A stretch of DNA of 64,000 bases, from NCBI GenBank assembly GCA_017991555.1, contig JAGOQM010000012.1, positions 1 to 64,000 on the forward strand, in the 5' to 3' direction. This document shows, piece by piece, positions 45,654 through 55,997 of the stretch. Below the pieces are notes generated by a model. The model ran no database searches. It was given only the letters and a program-made list of their open reading frames with translations, and had not been told where the DNA came from. Made by a program: the position numbers and the translations under genes. Numbering within the stretch: position 1 is the first letter of the stretch; each line of letters opens with the position of its first letter. Source of the DNA: Neisseriaceae bacterium (GTDB lineage Bacteria > Pseudomonadota > Gammaproteobacteria > Burkholderiales > Neisseriaceae).

Positions 45654-46595
45654 TTAATAGCCTCGAGCACGATCCACCACGCCCGATGGCCTTTGTCCGG
45701 CTTCTAACGCCCGAATATTGGCGGCAATGGCATCCATCGCTTGCTCTGGTAACGTCATGGCGGCCGTGTGCGGCGTCATGCTCACGCGCGAATGCTGCCA
45801 AAAAGCGTGGTTAGGCGCCAAGGGCTCTTCTGCAAAGACGTCTAATGCCGCCCCCGCCACCTGCCCCGATGCCAAGGCGGCCAATAGGTCGGCCTCAACC
45901 AAGTGCGCGCCCCGAGCCAGATTCACCACATAGGCCCCAGGGTTCAGCTGCGCCAATAGCGCCGCGTTAATCACGCCCACCGTGGCGGGCGTGTTGGGCA
46001 ATAGGTTAATCACCATCTGGGTGCCGTGCAAGAAAGCACTCAGGCCCTCGTCACCAGCAAAGCTGGTCACGCCTGCAAAGTCTTTAACCGAGCGGCTCCA
46101 ACAGCGAACGGGAAAACCTTGGACCACCAGCGCCTTTGCCACCGCAGTACCCAATACGCCGGCGCCCATCACCCCAATCACAAAGTCAGCCTGTACCCGC
46201 GCCGGCAGTGGTTGCCACACGCCTCGTTGCTGTAGGCGCTGATAGTCGTCCAAGCGCCTAAAATAGCGTAGCGCAGTGGCCAAGGCATACTCCTGCATTT
46301 GCTGCGCCATGCCGTTGTCTTCCAAACGCACAATGGGCACGCCTTCAGGCAAGGCACCCGGCTGCTGCTGCGCCTGTCTCAAAATGGCGTCAACGCCCGC
46401 GCCCAACACCATGATGCCTTTCAGCTCGGTTCGGTGCGCCAACATCTCATAGGGCGGCGCCCACACCATGGCGTAATCGGCAGCACCCTGATCACCGGGC
46501 TGCCACACCCGAATGCTGGCTTCAGGCAAACGCGCCTGCATGCCTGCTAACCACGCCTCAGCAGCGGCCCCCTGTTGGTAAAACATGATTTTCAT
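45654..46595 (-). CDS. ghrA: Glyoxylate/hydroxypyruvate reductase A
   Basis: A 313-residue D-2-hydroxyacid dehydrogenase that reduces glyoxylate to glycolate and hydroxypyruvate to glycerate with NADPH. The Rossmann motif VIGVMGAGVLGTAVAKAL is near residue 140, LPNTPATVGVINAALLA and NLARGAHLVEADLLAAL follow, and the catalytic Arg, Glu and His appear in the last third (DVFAEEPLAPNHAFWQHSRV). Length agrees with E. coli GhrA (312). The frame opens at 46652, but the methionine at 46595 is preceded by AAGGGG and matches the family start. Confidence 0.94.
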   Translation of the reverse strand: MKIMFYQQGAAAEAWLAGMQARLPEASIRVWQPGDQGAADYAMVWAPPYEMLAHRTELKGIMVLGAGVDAILRQAQQQPGALPEGVPIVRLEDNGMAQQMQEYALATALRYFRRLDDYQRLQQRGVWQPLPARVQADFVIGVMGAGVLGTAVAKALVVQGFPVRCWSRSVKDFAGVTSFAGDEGLSAFLHGTQMVINLLPNTPATVGVINAALLAQLNPGAYVVNLARGAHLVEADLLAALASGQVAGAALDVFAEEPLAPNHAFWQHSRVSMTPHTAAMTLPEQAMDAIAANIRALEAGQRPSGVVDRARGY

Positions 46596-46703
46596 CGAAA
46601 CCCCTTCTTGTCTCTGTGTGTGCCCCACCCTATCATAAAAACGCCGCGCCAACGACTGTGATCATCGTGGGTGCGGCGGCCAAGGTCGTAGGCACAATGC
46701 GGA

Positions 46704-48140
46704 CTAAAAGGTCAGTTTTTCAATGGCGACCCAATAAATGGCCAACGCCCCCAAACACACAATGGTGATCGCGGCTAGCCTGGCCGGCCAGGTTGGAAAC
46801 GGCGCCACTTTTTTTTCATGGCAGGCCTTCAAAAAGAACAGCAGACCCGGGGCGTATAAAATCATGCTCAGCAACACAAACTGGAGGCCACCAGCGTAGA
46901 TCAACCAGGTGCTGTAGCCCGTCGACACCACGGCAAACAGCAGCGCCATGCTTTTGTTGCCCCGCCCTTTAGCGGCTTCTTTAAGCGCAAACGCAGAACA
47001 CAGCCAATAGGGAATCAAACACATAGACGACGCCAGCTGAATGATTTTGTTGTAGCCAGAAGCATTGTAAAAATTGTAAATCAGCAAGAGGGTAATCAAA
47101 CCATTGGTGAGCCACATCGCCGCGGCAGGCGTTTGCGCCTTATTGACGGTGCCAAAAATAGCCGGAGCGGTATGCTGCGCCCCACGCCCACTGAGGTACA
47201 ACATTTCAGAGGCCAACAGCGTCCAGGCCAGCAGCGCGCCCGCCACCGAAATCACCAGGCCCAAATTGATGGCGGCGGCGCCCCAAGGGCCCAAGGCAGC
47301 GGCCATCACCATGGCCATCGACGGGTTACGCATCTGGGCCAGCTCATGCTGCGGCACGATGCCCAGTGACAAAATCGACACGCAGGCCATTAAAATCACC
47401 GTGATAAAAAAACCGTATAGGGTGGCACGGCTCACCACGCTTGGGCTTTCTGCACGGGTGGCGTACACGGTGGCGCTTTCAATGCCCAAGAAGACCCAAA
47501 CCGTAAACAGCATGGTCGATTTCACCTGGCTCATGACGCTACCCAATGCCGGTGTACCCCAAAAATCGGTGGCAAACACGTCCACTTTAAAGGCCAAGGC
47601 CACACACACAATAAACAGCACGATGGGCACGATTTTGGCAACGGTGATGACGGTGTTCACCAAGGCCGCGCTGCGCACGCCTTTAAGCACAAAGAAATGC
47701 ACCAGCCACAGCACCACCACCTGCCCAATAAAGGCCGGCGTGGTGGTGCCATCGCCAAAAAACTGAAACAGCGTAAACGAGCCTAGGGCACTGAACAACA
47801 CCACCAGATAGCCCGCATTACCCACCCACACCGACATCCAATAGCCCCAGGCGGCATTAAACCCCAGGTAATCGCCAAAGCCATGACGCGCATAGCCATA
47901 CACACCATCGTCAATGTCTTGACGGTTGGTCGACAGCCATTCAAATATTTTGGCCAACGACAGCATGCCAAAAAAGGTAATCACCCAAGCGATGATGATC
48001 GCACCCGCACCCGCGCCTTCGGCCATGTTTTGCGGCAGGCTGAAAATGCCGCTGCCAATGATGCCGCCGACCACCAAGGCCGTCAGCGCCACCACCCCTA
48101 ATTTTTTACCACCGCCACCCTCTTTATTTGCTTGATCCAT
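46704..48140 (-). CDS. APA-family basic amino acid antiporter (ArcD-like)
   Basis: A 478-residue permease with about twelve helices. The N-terminal block VGGIIGSGIFSLPQNMAEGAG and FGMLSLAKIFEWLSTNRQ are typical of arginine/ornithine or lysine exchangers of the APA family. The frame is open to 48233, but the methionine at 48140 has a GGGGTG ribosome-binding site and starts the conserved sequence. The upstream gene encodes dimethylarginine dimethylaminohydrolase, so arginine, methylarginine or citrulline exchange is plausible. That is inferred from context, not from the transporter. Confidence 0.88.
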   Translation of the reverse strand: MDQANKEGGGGKKLGVVALTALVVGGIIGSGIFSLPQNMAEGAGAGAIIIAWVITFFGMLSLAKIFEWLSTNRQDIDDGVYGYARHGFGDYLGFNAAWGYWMSVWVGNAGYLVVLFSALGSFTLFQFFGDGTTTPAFIGQVVVLWLVHFFVLKGVRSAALVNTVITVAKIVPIVLFIVCVALAFKVDVFATDFWGTPALGSVMSQVKSTMLFTVWVFLGIESATVYATRAESPSVVSRATLYGFFITVILMACVSILSLGIVPQHELAQMRNPSMAMVMAAALGPWGAAAINLGLVISVAGALLAWTLLASEMLYLSGRGAQHTAPAIFGTVNKAQTPAAAMWLTNGLITLLLIYNFYNASGYNKIIQLASSMCLIPYWLCSAFALKEAAKGRGNKSMALLFAVVSTGYSTWLIYAGGLQFVLLSMILYAPGLLFFLKACHEKKVAPFPTWPARLAAITIVCLGALAIYWVAIEKLTF

Positions 48141-48203
48141 AATCACACCCCTTAGACCGCACCGTTCGCCATCACAAACCACAAACACCAGGCGCAATGA
48201 GGC

Positions 48204-48228
48204 CCGTTGGCGCCTTAAGCGCCAACGG
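48204..48228. promoter_or_regulatory. Intercistronic hairpin between DDAH and antiporter genes
   Basis: A perfect 10-bp dyad CCGTTGGCGC / GCGCCAACGG with a 5-base loop lies in the 128-base gap between the DDAH stop and the antiporter start. No T run follows on either strand. It may be an RNA-stabilising or partial-termination element that sets the ratio of the two proteins. Confidence 0.5.
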
Positions 48229-48268
48229 CCCATACAACCATACGGTCAATTAATGATAAGCGGTACGC

Positions 48269-49036
48269 TTAAAAGCGTAAGGACATACAGCTGACGCCAC
48301 CGTCAATTTTTTGGTATTCAGAGGTGTCGATTTCAATCACCTCATAGCCCAAGGCGGCAATTTTGTTTCTGGCGTTGGGAAACCCAGAAGGCATGATCAC
48401 TCGGCCATTGACCCAAATACAGTTGGCGGCATACGATTCGGCCGGGTCAATTTCGATGATGTTGTACTGTTGAAATTCGGGCTTGGTGACAAACTCACCG
48501 CAGGCCACCAGATTGTTGTTTTCTAGATAGGCCAAGCCGGTTTTTAAATGCAACACTTCTTCCAACTTCACCACCGAACCGGTTAAGCCATATTTTTCTA
48601 AAATGGCGATCATTTGGCGGGCACCCTCAGCGTTGGTCCGGGCCGACTCGCCAATGTAAAAATGGGTGCCAACCATCATGATGTCCCCGGCTTCAACCGT
48701 TCCTGGGGCTTCGATGTGTTCAATGTGCTCATAGTAGCGGCTCACGGCGGCCTCAATGATTTTGGTTTCGCCGCGACGGCTTTCAGCGCCTGGGCGGGTA
48801 ATGATGGCACAATGAGGGGTACACAAGACCGGATCTTCAACAAACACCGAATCGGGAAACTCGTTGGCGGGGGGCAGAATCAAGATGTCCACCTCACATT
48901 GCTGTAGCGCTTCAATGTAACGATGGTGCTGTTCTAGGGCTTTGCTGTAGATCGGTTGACCTAGGCTAGACGAGGTCAAGCCATCAACCAATGCAGGACA
49001 AGGGGTACGGGCGATAATGTGGTTAAATTTAGTCAT
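48269..49036 (-). CDS. ddaH: N(G),N(G)-dimethylarginine dimethylaminohydrolase
   Basis: A 255-residue enzyme that hydrolyses methylated arginines to citrulline and methylamines. HIIARTPCPALVDGLTSS, FPDSVFVEDPVL, RPGAESRRGETK, and GTVEAGDIMMVG are the family blocks. The catalytic His is in VLHLKTGLAYL and the nucleophilic Cys near the C-terminus in KIDGGVSCMSLRF. It follows P. aeruginosa DDAH closely throughout. The downstream antiporter gene is probably co-transcribed. Confidence 0.95.
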   Translation of the reverse strand: MTKFNHIIARTPCPALVDGLTSSSLGQPIYSKALEQHHRYIEALQQCEVDILILPPANEFPDSVFVEDPVLCTPHCAIITRPGAESRRGETKIIEAAVSRYYEHIEHIEAPGTVEAGDIMMVGTHFYIGESARTNAEGARQMIAILEKYGLTGSVVKLEEVLHLKTGLAYLENNNLVACGEFVTKPEFQQYNIIEIDPAESYAANCIWVNGRVIMPSGFPNARNKIAALGYEVIEIDTSEYQKIDGGVSCMSLRF

Positions 49037-49463
49037 AGTAAGCCTCCAAAGCTTATGCGTCGGTTCAGATAAAAAAGCACAACCACGGCCTCAATTTCAC
49101 CAAAAATCACCACAAGTAACACAATATTGCGAACAAACACCTTTATTGGTTTTAAAATCTACAAACTCAATCTAGTCTCATCCCTTCATCCCCACTTTGC
49201 GATAAGTCAAAAAAGCCCCCTCAGCGCCCATGCTTTACCTATTCACACACAAACACACCCTTCTTTACATAGCAACCGATTATAAATAAAACAAAAATAT
49301 CTGAATGATGGCAGAACCAAACGGGTCAATGAGGGTGATGGGGTTTGATATGGGCAGACGCTGGCAGCCAACAAAACCGCGGTTCAGCCTCCATAAGGCG
49401 GGCACAGCGCAGCATGCCCACCTTAATGTCTCAAAGCAAAAGAACTGCGTGGCCCCAGCGCCC
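49037..49463. other. 427-base gap between ddaH and nadA, no gene seen
   Basis: The part near 49037-49300 is AT-rich and probably holds the ddaH promoter. An imperfect stem (aaggcgggca near 49399 with tgcccacctt) follows the nadA end without a T tract. No open frame with a ribosome-binding site, and no RNA gene, was seen. Confidence 0.45.
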
Positions 49464-50519
49464 CTAAGCCTGAAAGGCCAGCATGCGGCTGATCGGCAGC
49501 CTGGCTCGGCTCATCAAGCCTTCATCCAACTCGATCACATGCCCTTCGGCCTCATCCAAGGCCACGCTGAGCTGGGTTAAATCGTTCAGCGCCATCCACG
49601 GACAAAAGGCACAGCTTTTACAGGTCGCGCCGTTACCCGAAGTCGGGGCCGCGAGCAACCTTTTGTGCGGCTGCTGCTTGCGCATTTGATGCAAAATGCC
49701 CTGGTCGGTGGCCACGATAAAGGTGGTTGCCGGCAGGCTGCTGACGGCCTTTAATAAGGCACTGGTCGAGCCCACCACATCGGCCTCGGCCACCACCGCG
49801 GCGGGCGACTCTGGATGCACCAACACCTTGGCCTCTGGCCACTGCCGCTTCAGCGCCGTCAGCTCAAGGCCTTTAAACTCATCGTGCACCACACAGGCGC
49901 CCTGCCACAGCACCATGTCGGCGCCGGTTTGGGCCTGAATGTAAGCCCCTAAATGCCGATCAGGCCCCCACACGATTTTATGGCCCGCCCGTTTGAGCGA
50001 CGACACAACGTCCAGTGCAATAGAAGACGTCACCACCCAATCTGCCCGCGCCTTCACCTCGGCGCTGGTATTGGCATACACCACCACGATTCGATCAGGG
50101 TGGGCGTCGCAAAACGCCGCAAATTCCACCGCTGGACAGCCCAAATCAAGAGAACAGGTTGCCGCCAGATTAGGCATCAACACGCGTTTTTCTGGGCTCA
50201 AAATCTTAGCCGTTTCGCCCATAAACCGCACGCCAGCCACCGCCAAAGTTGAGGCTGGGTGGGCTTGACCAAAGCGAGCCATCTCCAAAGAATCGCCCAC
50301 GCAGCCGCCAGTGGCCACAGCCAAGTCTTGTAATTCTGGCGCCACGTAATAATGCGCCACCAAAACGGCGTCACGTTCGCGTAGCTGGGCTTTGAGGCGG
50401 GTTAAGGCTGCCTGTTTGTGCGCCGGGCTTAATTCGGGCGGGACGTTGGCCCAGGCCTGCCCTAGGCTCACGCCAATGGACGCCTGTCGCTGATCTGACT
50501 GAGAATGAGTAGTGGTCAT
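49464..50519 (-). CDS. nadA: Quinolinate synthase A
   Basis: A 351-residue [4Fe-4S] enzyme that condenses iminoaspartate with dihydroxyacetone phosphate for NAD synthesis. [47 protein letters not shown], and [18 protein letters not shown] hold substrate residues and the cluster cysteines. Length agrees with E. coli NadA (347). AAAGGAG precedes the start. nadB and nadC are not adjacent here. A dyad lies just upstream. Confidence 0.96.
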   Translation of the reverse strand: MTTTHSQSDQRQASIGVSLGQAWANVPPELSPAHKQAALTRLKAQLRERDAVLVAHYYVAPELQDLAVATGGCVGDSLEMARFGQAHPASTLAVAGVRFMGETAKILSPEKRVLMPNLAATCSLDLGCPAVEFAAFCDAHPDRIVVVYANTSAEVKARADWVVTSSIALDVVSSLKRAGHKIVWGPDRHLGAYIQAQTGADMVLWQGACVVHDEFKGLELTALKRQWPEAKVLVHPESPAAVVAEADVVGSTSALLKAVSSLPATTFIVATDQGILHQMRKQQPHKRLLAAPTSGNGATCKSCAFCPWMALNDLTQLSVALDEAEGHVIELDEGLMSRARLPISRMLAFQA

Positions 50520-50543
50520 GTTGTTCTCCTTTGTTTTTATTTA

Positions 50544-50560
50544 ATACTCAATTTGAGCAT
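50544..50560. promoter_or_regulatory. Candidate operator upstream of nadA
   Basis: The sequence ATACTCAATTTGAGCAT is a dyad (CTCAA-T-TTGAG perfect; outer AT pairs on both sides, one mismatch). It lies 25-41 bases upstream of the nadA start, in the promoter region. An NAD-responsive repressor is the natural guess; the protein is not identified in this window. Confidence 0.4.
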
Positions 50561-50694
50561 AAAATACTCGCCAACACAAGCCAATGTCCGCACCCTCATG
50601 CCGTTTCCATTCGCCCGCTTAAAAATAAATCCCTTAGTCTGGCCTTAAGGCCTAACATAATTAGTCGAAATGGCTTAAAATGAGCCTATTTTAA

Positions 50695-52002
<1,308 letters not shown>

Positions 52003-52026
52003 GCGCCATGGCCTCAGCCGCCATCC

Positions 52027-52053
52027 AAAAAGCCAGCGCAAGCTGGCTTTTTT
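52027..52053 (+). terminator. Terminator of serS
   Basis: A perfect 7-bp stem (AGCCAGC 52031-52037 with GCTGGCT 52042-52048) and a 4-base loop is followed by T residues, 28 bases after the serS stop. Confidence 0.9.
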
Positions 52054-52163
52054 ATGGTTGATTGTGTTGATCTAAAGCTGCCGACGAGGCTACTCATATT
52101 TAAATACACCACGCTTGCCTTGATGACCGCCACAGCGCCGCTGTTGGCCCAGCCGATGGGCGA

Positions 52164-52192
52164 CAAAAAAGCCAGCTTACGCTGGCTTTTTC
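52164..52192 (-). terminator. Terminator of the lipoprotein gene at 52216
   Basis: On the minus strand a perfect 7-bp stem (AGCCAGC with GCTGGCT) and a 4-base loop is followed by a T run (52165-52170 in plus-strand A). Its stem sequence is identical to the serS terminator 130 bases away. Confidence 0.85.
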
Positions 52193-52215
52193 AGTAGACG
52201 TCTGGCATCAAGCGT

Positions 52216-52680
52216 TTACTTCAACGGCGTCATTCCTAAGTGCTGTAGCAAGAAGTTGGTGAATGCGGGATTTTTTGGCTTATCCTTCATGGTCGGCCAA
52301 CGCACTTGCCAAGTTTCTAGCGACGTTTGAATGATCTGTTTCGACTGTAAGCCAGTAATTTTACCGTTTTGGCTTTCAACCGTTGAACGTAAATACACGC
52401 TAAATACGCTGTCATCTACTGTATTACTGCCCGCAGTCTTCAATCGGAAACGATTCAATAACTGTGCAGCCTGTACTTTGGTTAATTCCTCTTTGCCAAC
52501 CAGCATGCCTAAGCGGTTTGCTTCGACGCGAATGGCTTCAACGTCTTTCGCATGGCTTTCCGCCATTTGATAAGATTCTGTTGAACCACCCATGCTTTGC
52601 GGCCAAAGATTGGTCGGCAAGCTACCGCAAGCCGACAATAACAAAGCAGATACAAATAAAAGTGGGATATATGCTTTCAT
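52216..52680 (-). CDS. Predicted lipoprotein, unknown function
   Basis: A 154-residue protein with a type II signal peptide (KAYIPLLFVSALLLSACGS, lipobox LSAC). The mature part is mainly helical and charged, with an EELTKVQAAQLLNRFRL block and a Trp-containing C-terminal helix. I do not recognise the family. There is no ribosome-binding site before the ATG; instead TATAAT lies at 52688-52693, seven bases upstream, so the message is probably leaderless. A terminator follows. Confidence 0.78.
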   Translation of the reverse strand: MKAYIPLLFVSALLLSACGSLPTNLWPQSMGGSTESYQMAESHAKDVEAIRVEANRLGMLVGKEELTKVQAAQLLNRFRLKTAGSNTVDDSVFSVYLRSTVESQNGKITGLQSKQIIQTSLETWQVRWPTMKDKPKNPAFTNFLLQHLGMTPLK

Positions 52681-52687
52681 GTGGTCA

Positions 52688-52693
52688 ATTATA
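52688..52693 (-). promoter_or_regulatory. -10 element suggesting a leaderless transcript
   Basis: A consensus TATAAT on the minus strand ends seven bases before the ATG at 52680, so transcription would start at or within one base of the start codon. No good -35 is visible at 17 bases. Confidence 0.5.
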
Positions 52694-52759
52694 ACCCATA
52701 TTGAGCAAATGGCCCATTTAGTTCATAGCCTGCTTTATTTTTTTTTAACTGTGTGACAA

Positions 52760-53692
52760 TTATGCCAAATTTTCAAACAAAGGCGTTGACAGATAGCGCT
52801 CGCCGAATGAAGGAATGATCACCACGATCAGCTTGCCTTTATTTTCAGGACGCTTGGCCAATTCTAACGCCGCCCATACGGCAGCGCCCGAAGAAATGCC
52901 CACCAATAAGCCTTCATTTTTAGCCATGGCACGGGCGGTTTCAAAGGCCGCATCGTTGCTGACCTTCACCACTTCGTCGTACACGTCGGTATTTAAAATG
53001 CCAGGCACAAAGCCAGCCCCAATGCCTTGAATGCTGTGCGGGCCTTTTTCGCCACCAGACAAAATGGCCGAAGCTTCAGGCTCTACCGCCACCACCTGTA
53101 CGCCTGCTTTTTTGGCTTTTAAAGCTTCGCCCACGCCGGTAATTGTACCGCCGGTACCCACGCCTGCCACAAAAATATCCACGTTGCCATCGGTGTCACG
53201 CCAAATTTCTTCGGCGGTGGTGGTACGGTGAATGGCCGGGTTCGCTTGGTTTTCAAACTGTTGCGGCATGAAGTACACGTCGGGCTGTTCGGCCACCAAC
53301 GAGGCGGCCTTATTGATCGCACCAGACATGCCTTCGGCACCCGGCGTCAATACCAGCTCAGCGCCATACGCTTTGAGCAACATGCGGCGCTCTTTACTCA
53401 TGGTTTCTGGCATGGTGATGGTGAGTTTATAACCACGGGCCGCACACACCATGGCCAAGCCAATGCCGGTATTGCCACTAGTGGGCTCGACAATGATGGT
53501 GTTCTTGTTGATTTTGCCGGCCTTTTCAGCCGCATCTATCATCGCAATCGCAATCCGATCCTTCACGCTATGGGCAGGATTAAAAAACTCTAGCTTAGCC
53601 ACAACCGTTGCCCCCACGTCTTGGGTTAGGTGGTTTAATTTGACTAAAGGGGTATTGCCGATGAGGTCGGTGACGTTATTTGCAATATTCAT
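52760..53692 (-). CDS. cysK: O-acetylserine sulfhydrylase (cysteine synthase A)
   Basis: A 310-residue PLP enzyme that makes cysteine from O-acetylserine and sulfide. The PLP-binding lysine is in [12 protein letters not shown] near residue 41, [14 protein letters not shown] binds substrate, and [18 protein letters not shown] binds the PLP phosphate. [11 protein letters not shown] and [14 protein letters not shown] complete the pattern. Length matches CysK (about 310-323). AAGGATT precedes the start. It is a single gene. Confidence 0.96.
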   Translation of the reverse strand: MNIANNVTDLIGNTPLVKLNHLTQDVGATVVAKLEFFNPAHSVKDRIAIAMIDAAEKAGKINKNTIIVEPTSGNTGIGLAMVCAARGYKLTITMPETMSKERRMLLKAYGAELVLTPGAEGMSGAINKAASLVAEQPDVYFMPQQFENQANPAIHRTTTAEEIWRDTDGNVDIFVAGVGTGGTITGVGEALKAKKAGVQVVAVEPEASAILSGGEKGPHSIQGIGAGFVPGILNTDVYDEVVKVSNDAAFETARAMAKNEGLLVGISSGAAVWAALELAKRPENKGKLIVVIIPSFGERYLSTPLFENLA

Positions 53693-54050
53693 AGGGTTAA
53701 TCCTTCCACGATTGAGTAATAGATACAGATCATAATATACGAAATAGTCGATGCAGATTAGACGAAATAAGCATATTCATACAACTTTTGGTTGTAAGCT
53801 TCCTGCGCTGCCCTCTTTGGACGCAACGCAACATCTTCTGCACCCACTTTTAAATGGCATACAGCCTAGCCCTGAGCGCCTTTGGCGCACTAAAATGCTA
53901 GATAAGCCCCTTCCCCCATGCTACCATAATGCGCTTCGGTTGATGAGCCTAAGCCAGCCACATTCATCAGGGCTAACGGCGTCAACGCCCGATGTTTATT
54001 CCCGCTGGGCCTGAACGCTTGGCACCAAAACCCAAATAGAGGACAACACC
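53693..54050. other. 358-base divergent gap, no gene seen
   Basis: The left part holds the cysK promoter region (ATAATATACG at 53731-53740) and a small hairpin, ACAAC-TTTTG-GTTGT, near 53781. The right part leads to the first binding-protein gene. No credible open frame was found. Confidence 0.45.
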
Positions 54051-54842
54051 ATGAACCTAAAAAAATGGCTGGGCTTGGCCGTCGCCTGTTCTGCCCTAAC
54101 CCTGGCCGCCTGTGGCGGTCAAAAAGAAGCCACCGAAGCCGTTGCTGATACCGATGCCGCCAAAACCTACACCGTGGCCATGAACGCAGAATTCGCCCCG
54201 TTTGAATTCAAAGGCAACGATGGCAGCATCGAAGGCTTTGACGTTGATTTACTGAACGCCATCGCCAAAGAAATGAATTTCCAAGTGACTTATAAAGACA
54301 TTCCTTGGGATGGCCTGTTTGCCAGCTTAAATTCGGGCGACATCGATGCGGTGATGTCTGCCGTCACCATCACGCCTGAGCGCAAAGAGAGCATGGACTT
54401 TACCGAGCCCTACTTTGAAGTCAAACAGGTGATTTTACTGCCTAAGGGCAAAACCCTAAGCAAGCTAGACGAACTCAAAGACATGACCAAAGTGGCCGTG
54501 GTCACCGGCAATACTGGGGACTTCGTGGCGCAAAAAATCTTGGGCGCCACCAACCCTAAAATCGCCCGTTACGAGCGCGTGGCCCTAGTGGTGAAAGAGA
54601 TTGAAAACTCAGGCGCCGACGCCGCCCTAAGCGACAGCGCCGTGGTTCGCCACTACGTTAAAAACAACGGCAGCGACAACTTCACCATCGTCGACAGCGA
54701 TGAGGTTGAAAGCGAGTTTTACGGCATGGCCGTCCGTCCTGGTGACGAACTACAAACCTTATTCAATGAAGGCCTAGCCAAAGTCAAAGCCAACGGCGAA
54801 TACGACAAAATCTACGGTAAATACTTCGCTGACAATAACTAA
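54051..54842 (+). CDS. ABC-type amino-acid-binding lipoprotein, copy 1
   Basis: A 263-residue periplasmic solute-binding protein of the polar/basic amino acid family (SBP_bac_3). The signal ends at LAACGGQ, so it is lipid-anchored. The lobe starts TYTVAMNAEFAPFEFKG and follows with GFDVDLLNAIAKEMNF, VMSAVTITPERKESMDFTEP and VVTGNTGDFVAQKIL, the usual ligand-cleft blocks. A close paralogue follows 136 bases later. No permease or ATPase is near. AGAGGA precedes the start. Confidence 0.92.
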   Translation: MNLKKWLGLAVACSALTLAACGGQKEATEAVADTDAAKTYTVAMNAEFAPFEFKGNDGSIEGFDVDLLNAIAKEMNFQVTYKDIPWDGLFASLNSGDIDAVMSAVTITPERKESMDFTEPYFEVKQVILLPKGKTLSKLDELKDMTKVAVVTGNTGDFVAQKILGATNPKIARYERVALVVKEIENSGADAALSDSAVVRHYVKNNGSDNFTIVDSDEVESEFYGMAVRPGDELQTLFNEGLAKVKANGEYDKIYGKYFADNN

Positions 54843-54863
54843 TCTGATTAATTAACGCGACAT

Positions 54864-54898
54864 AAAAGGTCTAGAAAATAAAATTTTTTAGACCTTTT
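54864..54898 (+). terminator. Terminator after binding-protein copy 1
   Basis: The pair AAAAGGTCTA / TAGACCTTTT spans an AT-rich loop and is followed by T residues. It indicates that the two paralogues are separately transcribed. Confidence 0.7.
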
Positions 54899-54978
54899 TC
54901 CTTATCTGTTCCATAATTAGGCTGAACACAAACTTCGTTATCAATAACGATCGCCTAATCACTCCAAAGGATGACACT

Positions 54979-55758
54979 ATGAATTTAAAAAAATGGCTGG
55001 GTTTAACCATCGCCTGTTCTGCTCTAGCCCTAGCTGCCTGTGGTGGCGGTGACGCAAAAACCGACGGAGCCGATGCCGCCAAAACCTTAAAAGTAGGCGT
55101 GAACGCCGAATTCGCGCCTTTTGAATCATTAGACGCCAACGGCCAAATGCAAGGCTTTGACATTGACCTACTGAACGCCATTGGCACTGCCGAAGGCGTG
55201 ACCATCCAGTTTGTGGACATGCCTTGGGATGGCCTATTTGTCAGCCTGAATTCTGGTGACGTCAATGCCCTAGCTGCGGCCATCACCACCACCGAAGAGC
55301 GCAAACAAAGCATGGACTTCACCGAGCCCTACTTCACCATTACCCAAGTGATTGCCGCGCCTAAAGACAAAGCCGTGGCCACCGCCGACGACTTAAAGAA
55401 CCTGAATAAAGTCGCCGTGGTGACCGGCCACACCGGTGACCTAGTGGCCCAAAAAATCTTGGGCCCAACCAGCAACAAAATCGTTCGCTTTGAAAACATT
55501 GCCTTGGCCATGAAAGAAGTGGAAAACGGCGGCGCCGACGTAGCCATCAGCGACAGCGCTGTGGTGGCTCACTACCTTAAAAACAACCCCAACCAAGACC
55601 TAGCCATCATTCCAGCCGAAGGCTTTGAAGATGAGTTTTATGGGATTGCGGTTCGTAAAGGCGACGCAGACACCTTGGCCATGCTGAATGAAGGCCTGAA
55701 AAAAGTCCGTGAGTCGGGCGAATACGACACCATCTACGGCAAATATTTTTCTAAATAA
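54979..55758 (+). CDS. ABC-type amino-acid-binding lipoprotein, copy 2
   Basis: A 259-residue paralogue of the previous gene. The first 25 residues (NLKKWLGLTIACSALALAAC) are nearly identical, and GFDIDLLNAIGTAEGV, ALAAAITTTEERKQSMDFTEP and VVTGHTGDLVAQKIL follow, but cleft residues differ in places, so ligand preference may differ. AAAGGAT precedes the start. It has its own terminator. A separate ABC permease and ATPase must be elsewhere in the genome. Confidence 0.92.
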   Translation: MNLKKWLGLTIACSALALAACGGGDAKTDGADAAKTLKVGVNAEFAPFESLDANGQMQGFDIDLLNAIGTAEGVTIQFVDMPWDGLFVSLNSGDVNALAAAITTTEERKQSMDFTEPYFTITQVIAAPKDKAVATADDLKNLNKVAVVTGHTGDLVAQKILGPTSNKIVRFENIALAMKEVENGGADVAISDSAVVAHYLKNNPNQDLAIIPAEGFEDEFYGIAVRKGDADTLAMLNEGLKKVRESGEYDTIYGKYFSK

Positions 55759-55779
55759 ACCCATTTGATGTCCCCCTAA

Positions 55780-55806
55780 AGCCTGAACCTAGTTCAGGCT
55801 TTTTTT
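55780..55806 (+). terminator. Terminator after binding-protein copy 2
   Basis: A perfect 9-bp stem (AGCCTGAAC 55780-55788 with GTTCAGGCT 55792-55800) and a 3-base loop, then a T run. Confidence 0.9.
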
Positions 55807-55997
55807 ATGGCCAAGCCTGATGAGGGTCGATGAAAATGCCCTTCGAACAAGCGCGGATTTGTGGGTCGTTGTCGGGTGGGGCGTGACCCACAGGGCCTTT
55901 GTGTTTTACATGAAGTGAGCCTTTAGGGCCGTTGGTAGGCTGGGCTTTATCCACCCAACGGCCGTAGGCTTCTTAAGCCATTAAAGCCCAAAAAAAC
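55807..55997. other. Gap with two inverted repeats, no gene
   Basis: A stem GGCCGTTGG (55927-55935) pairs with CCAACGGCC (55955-55963), and GTGGGTC pairs with GACCCAC nearby. There is no open frame. The stretch borders dispersed element copy IV. Confidence 0.45.

Noticed and set aside
52054..52197. 47-codon plus-strand frame with a signal-like hydrophobic stretch
   Set aside because: It begins inside the serS terminator and ends inside the next terminator, with no ribosome-binding site. Two terminators for convergent genes explain the region.
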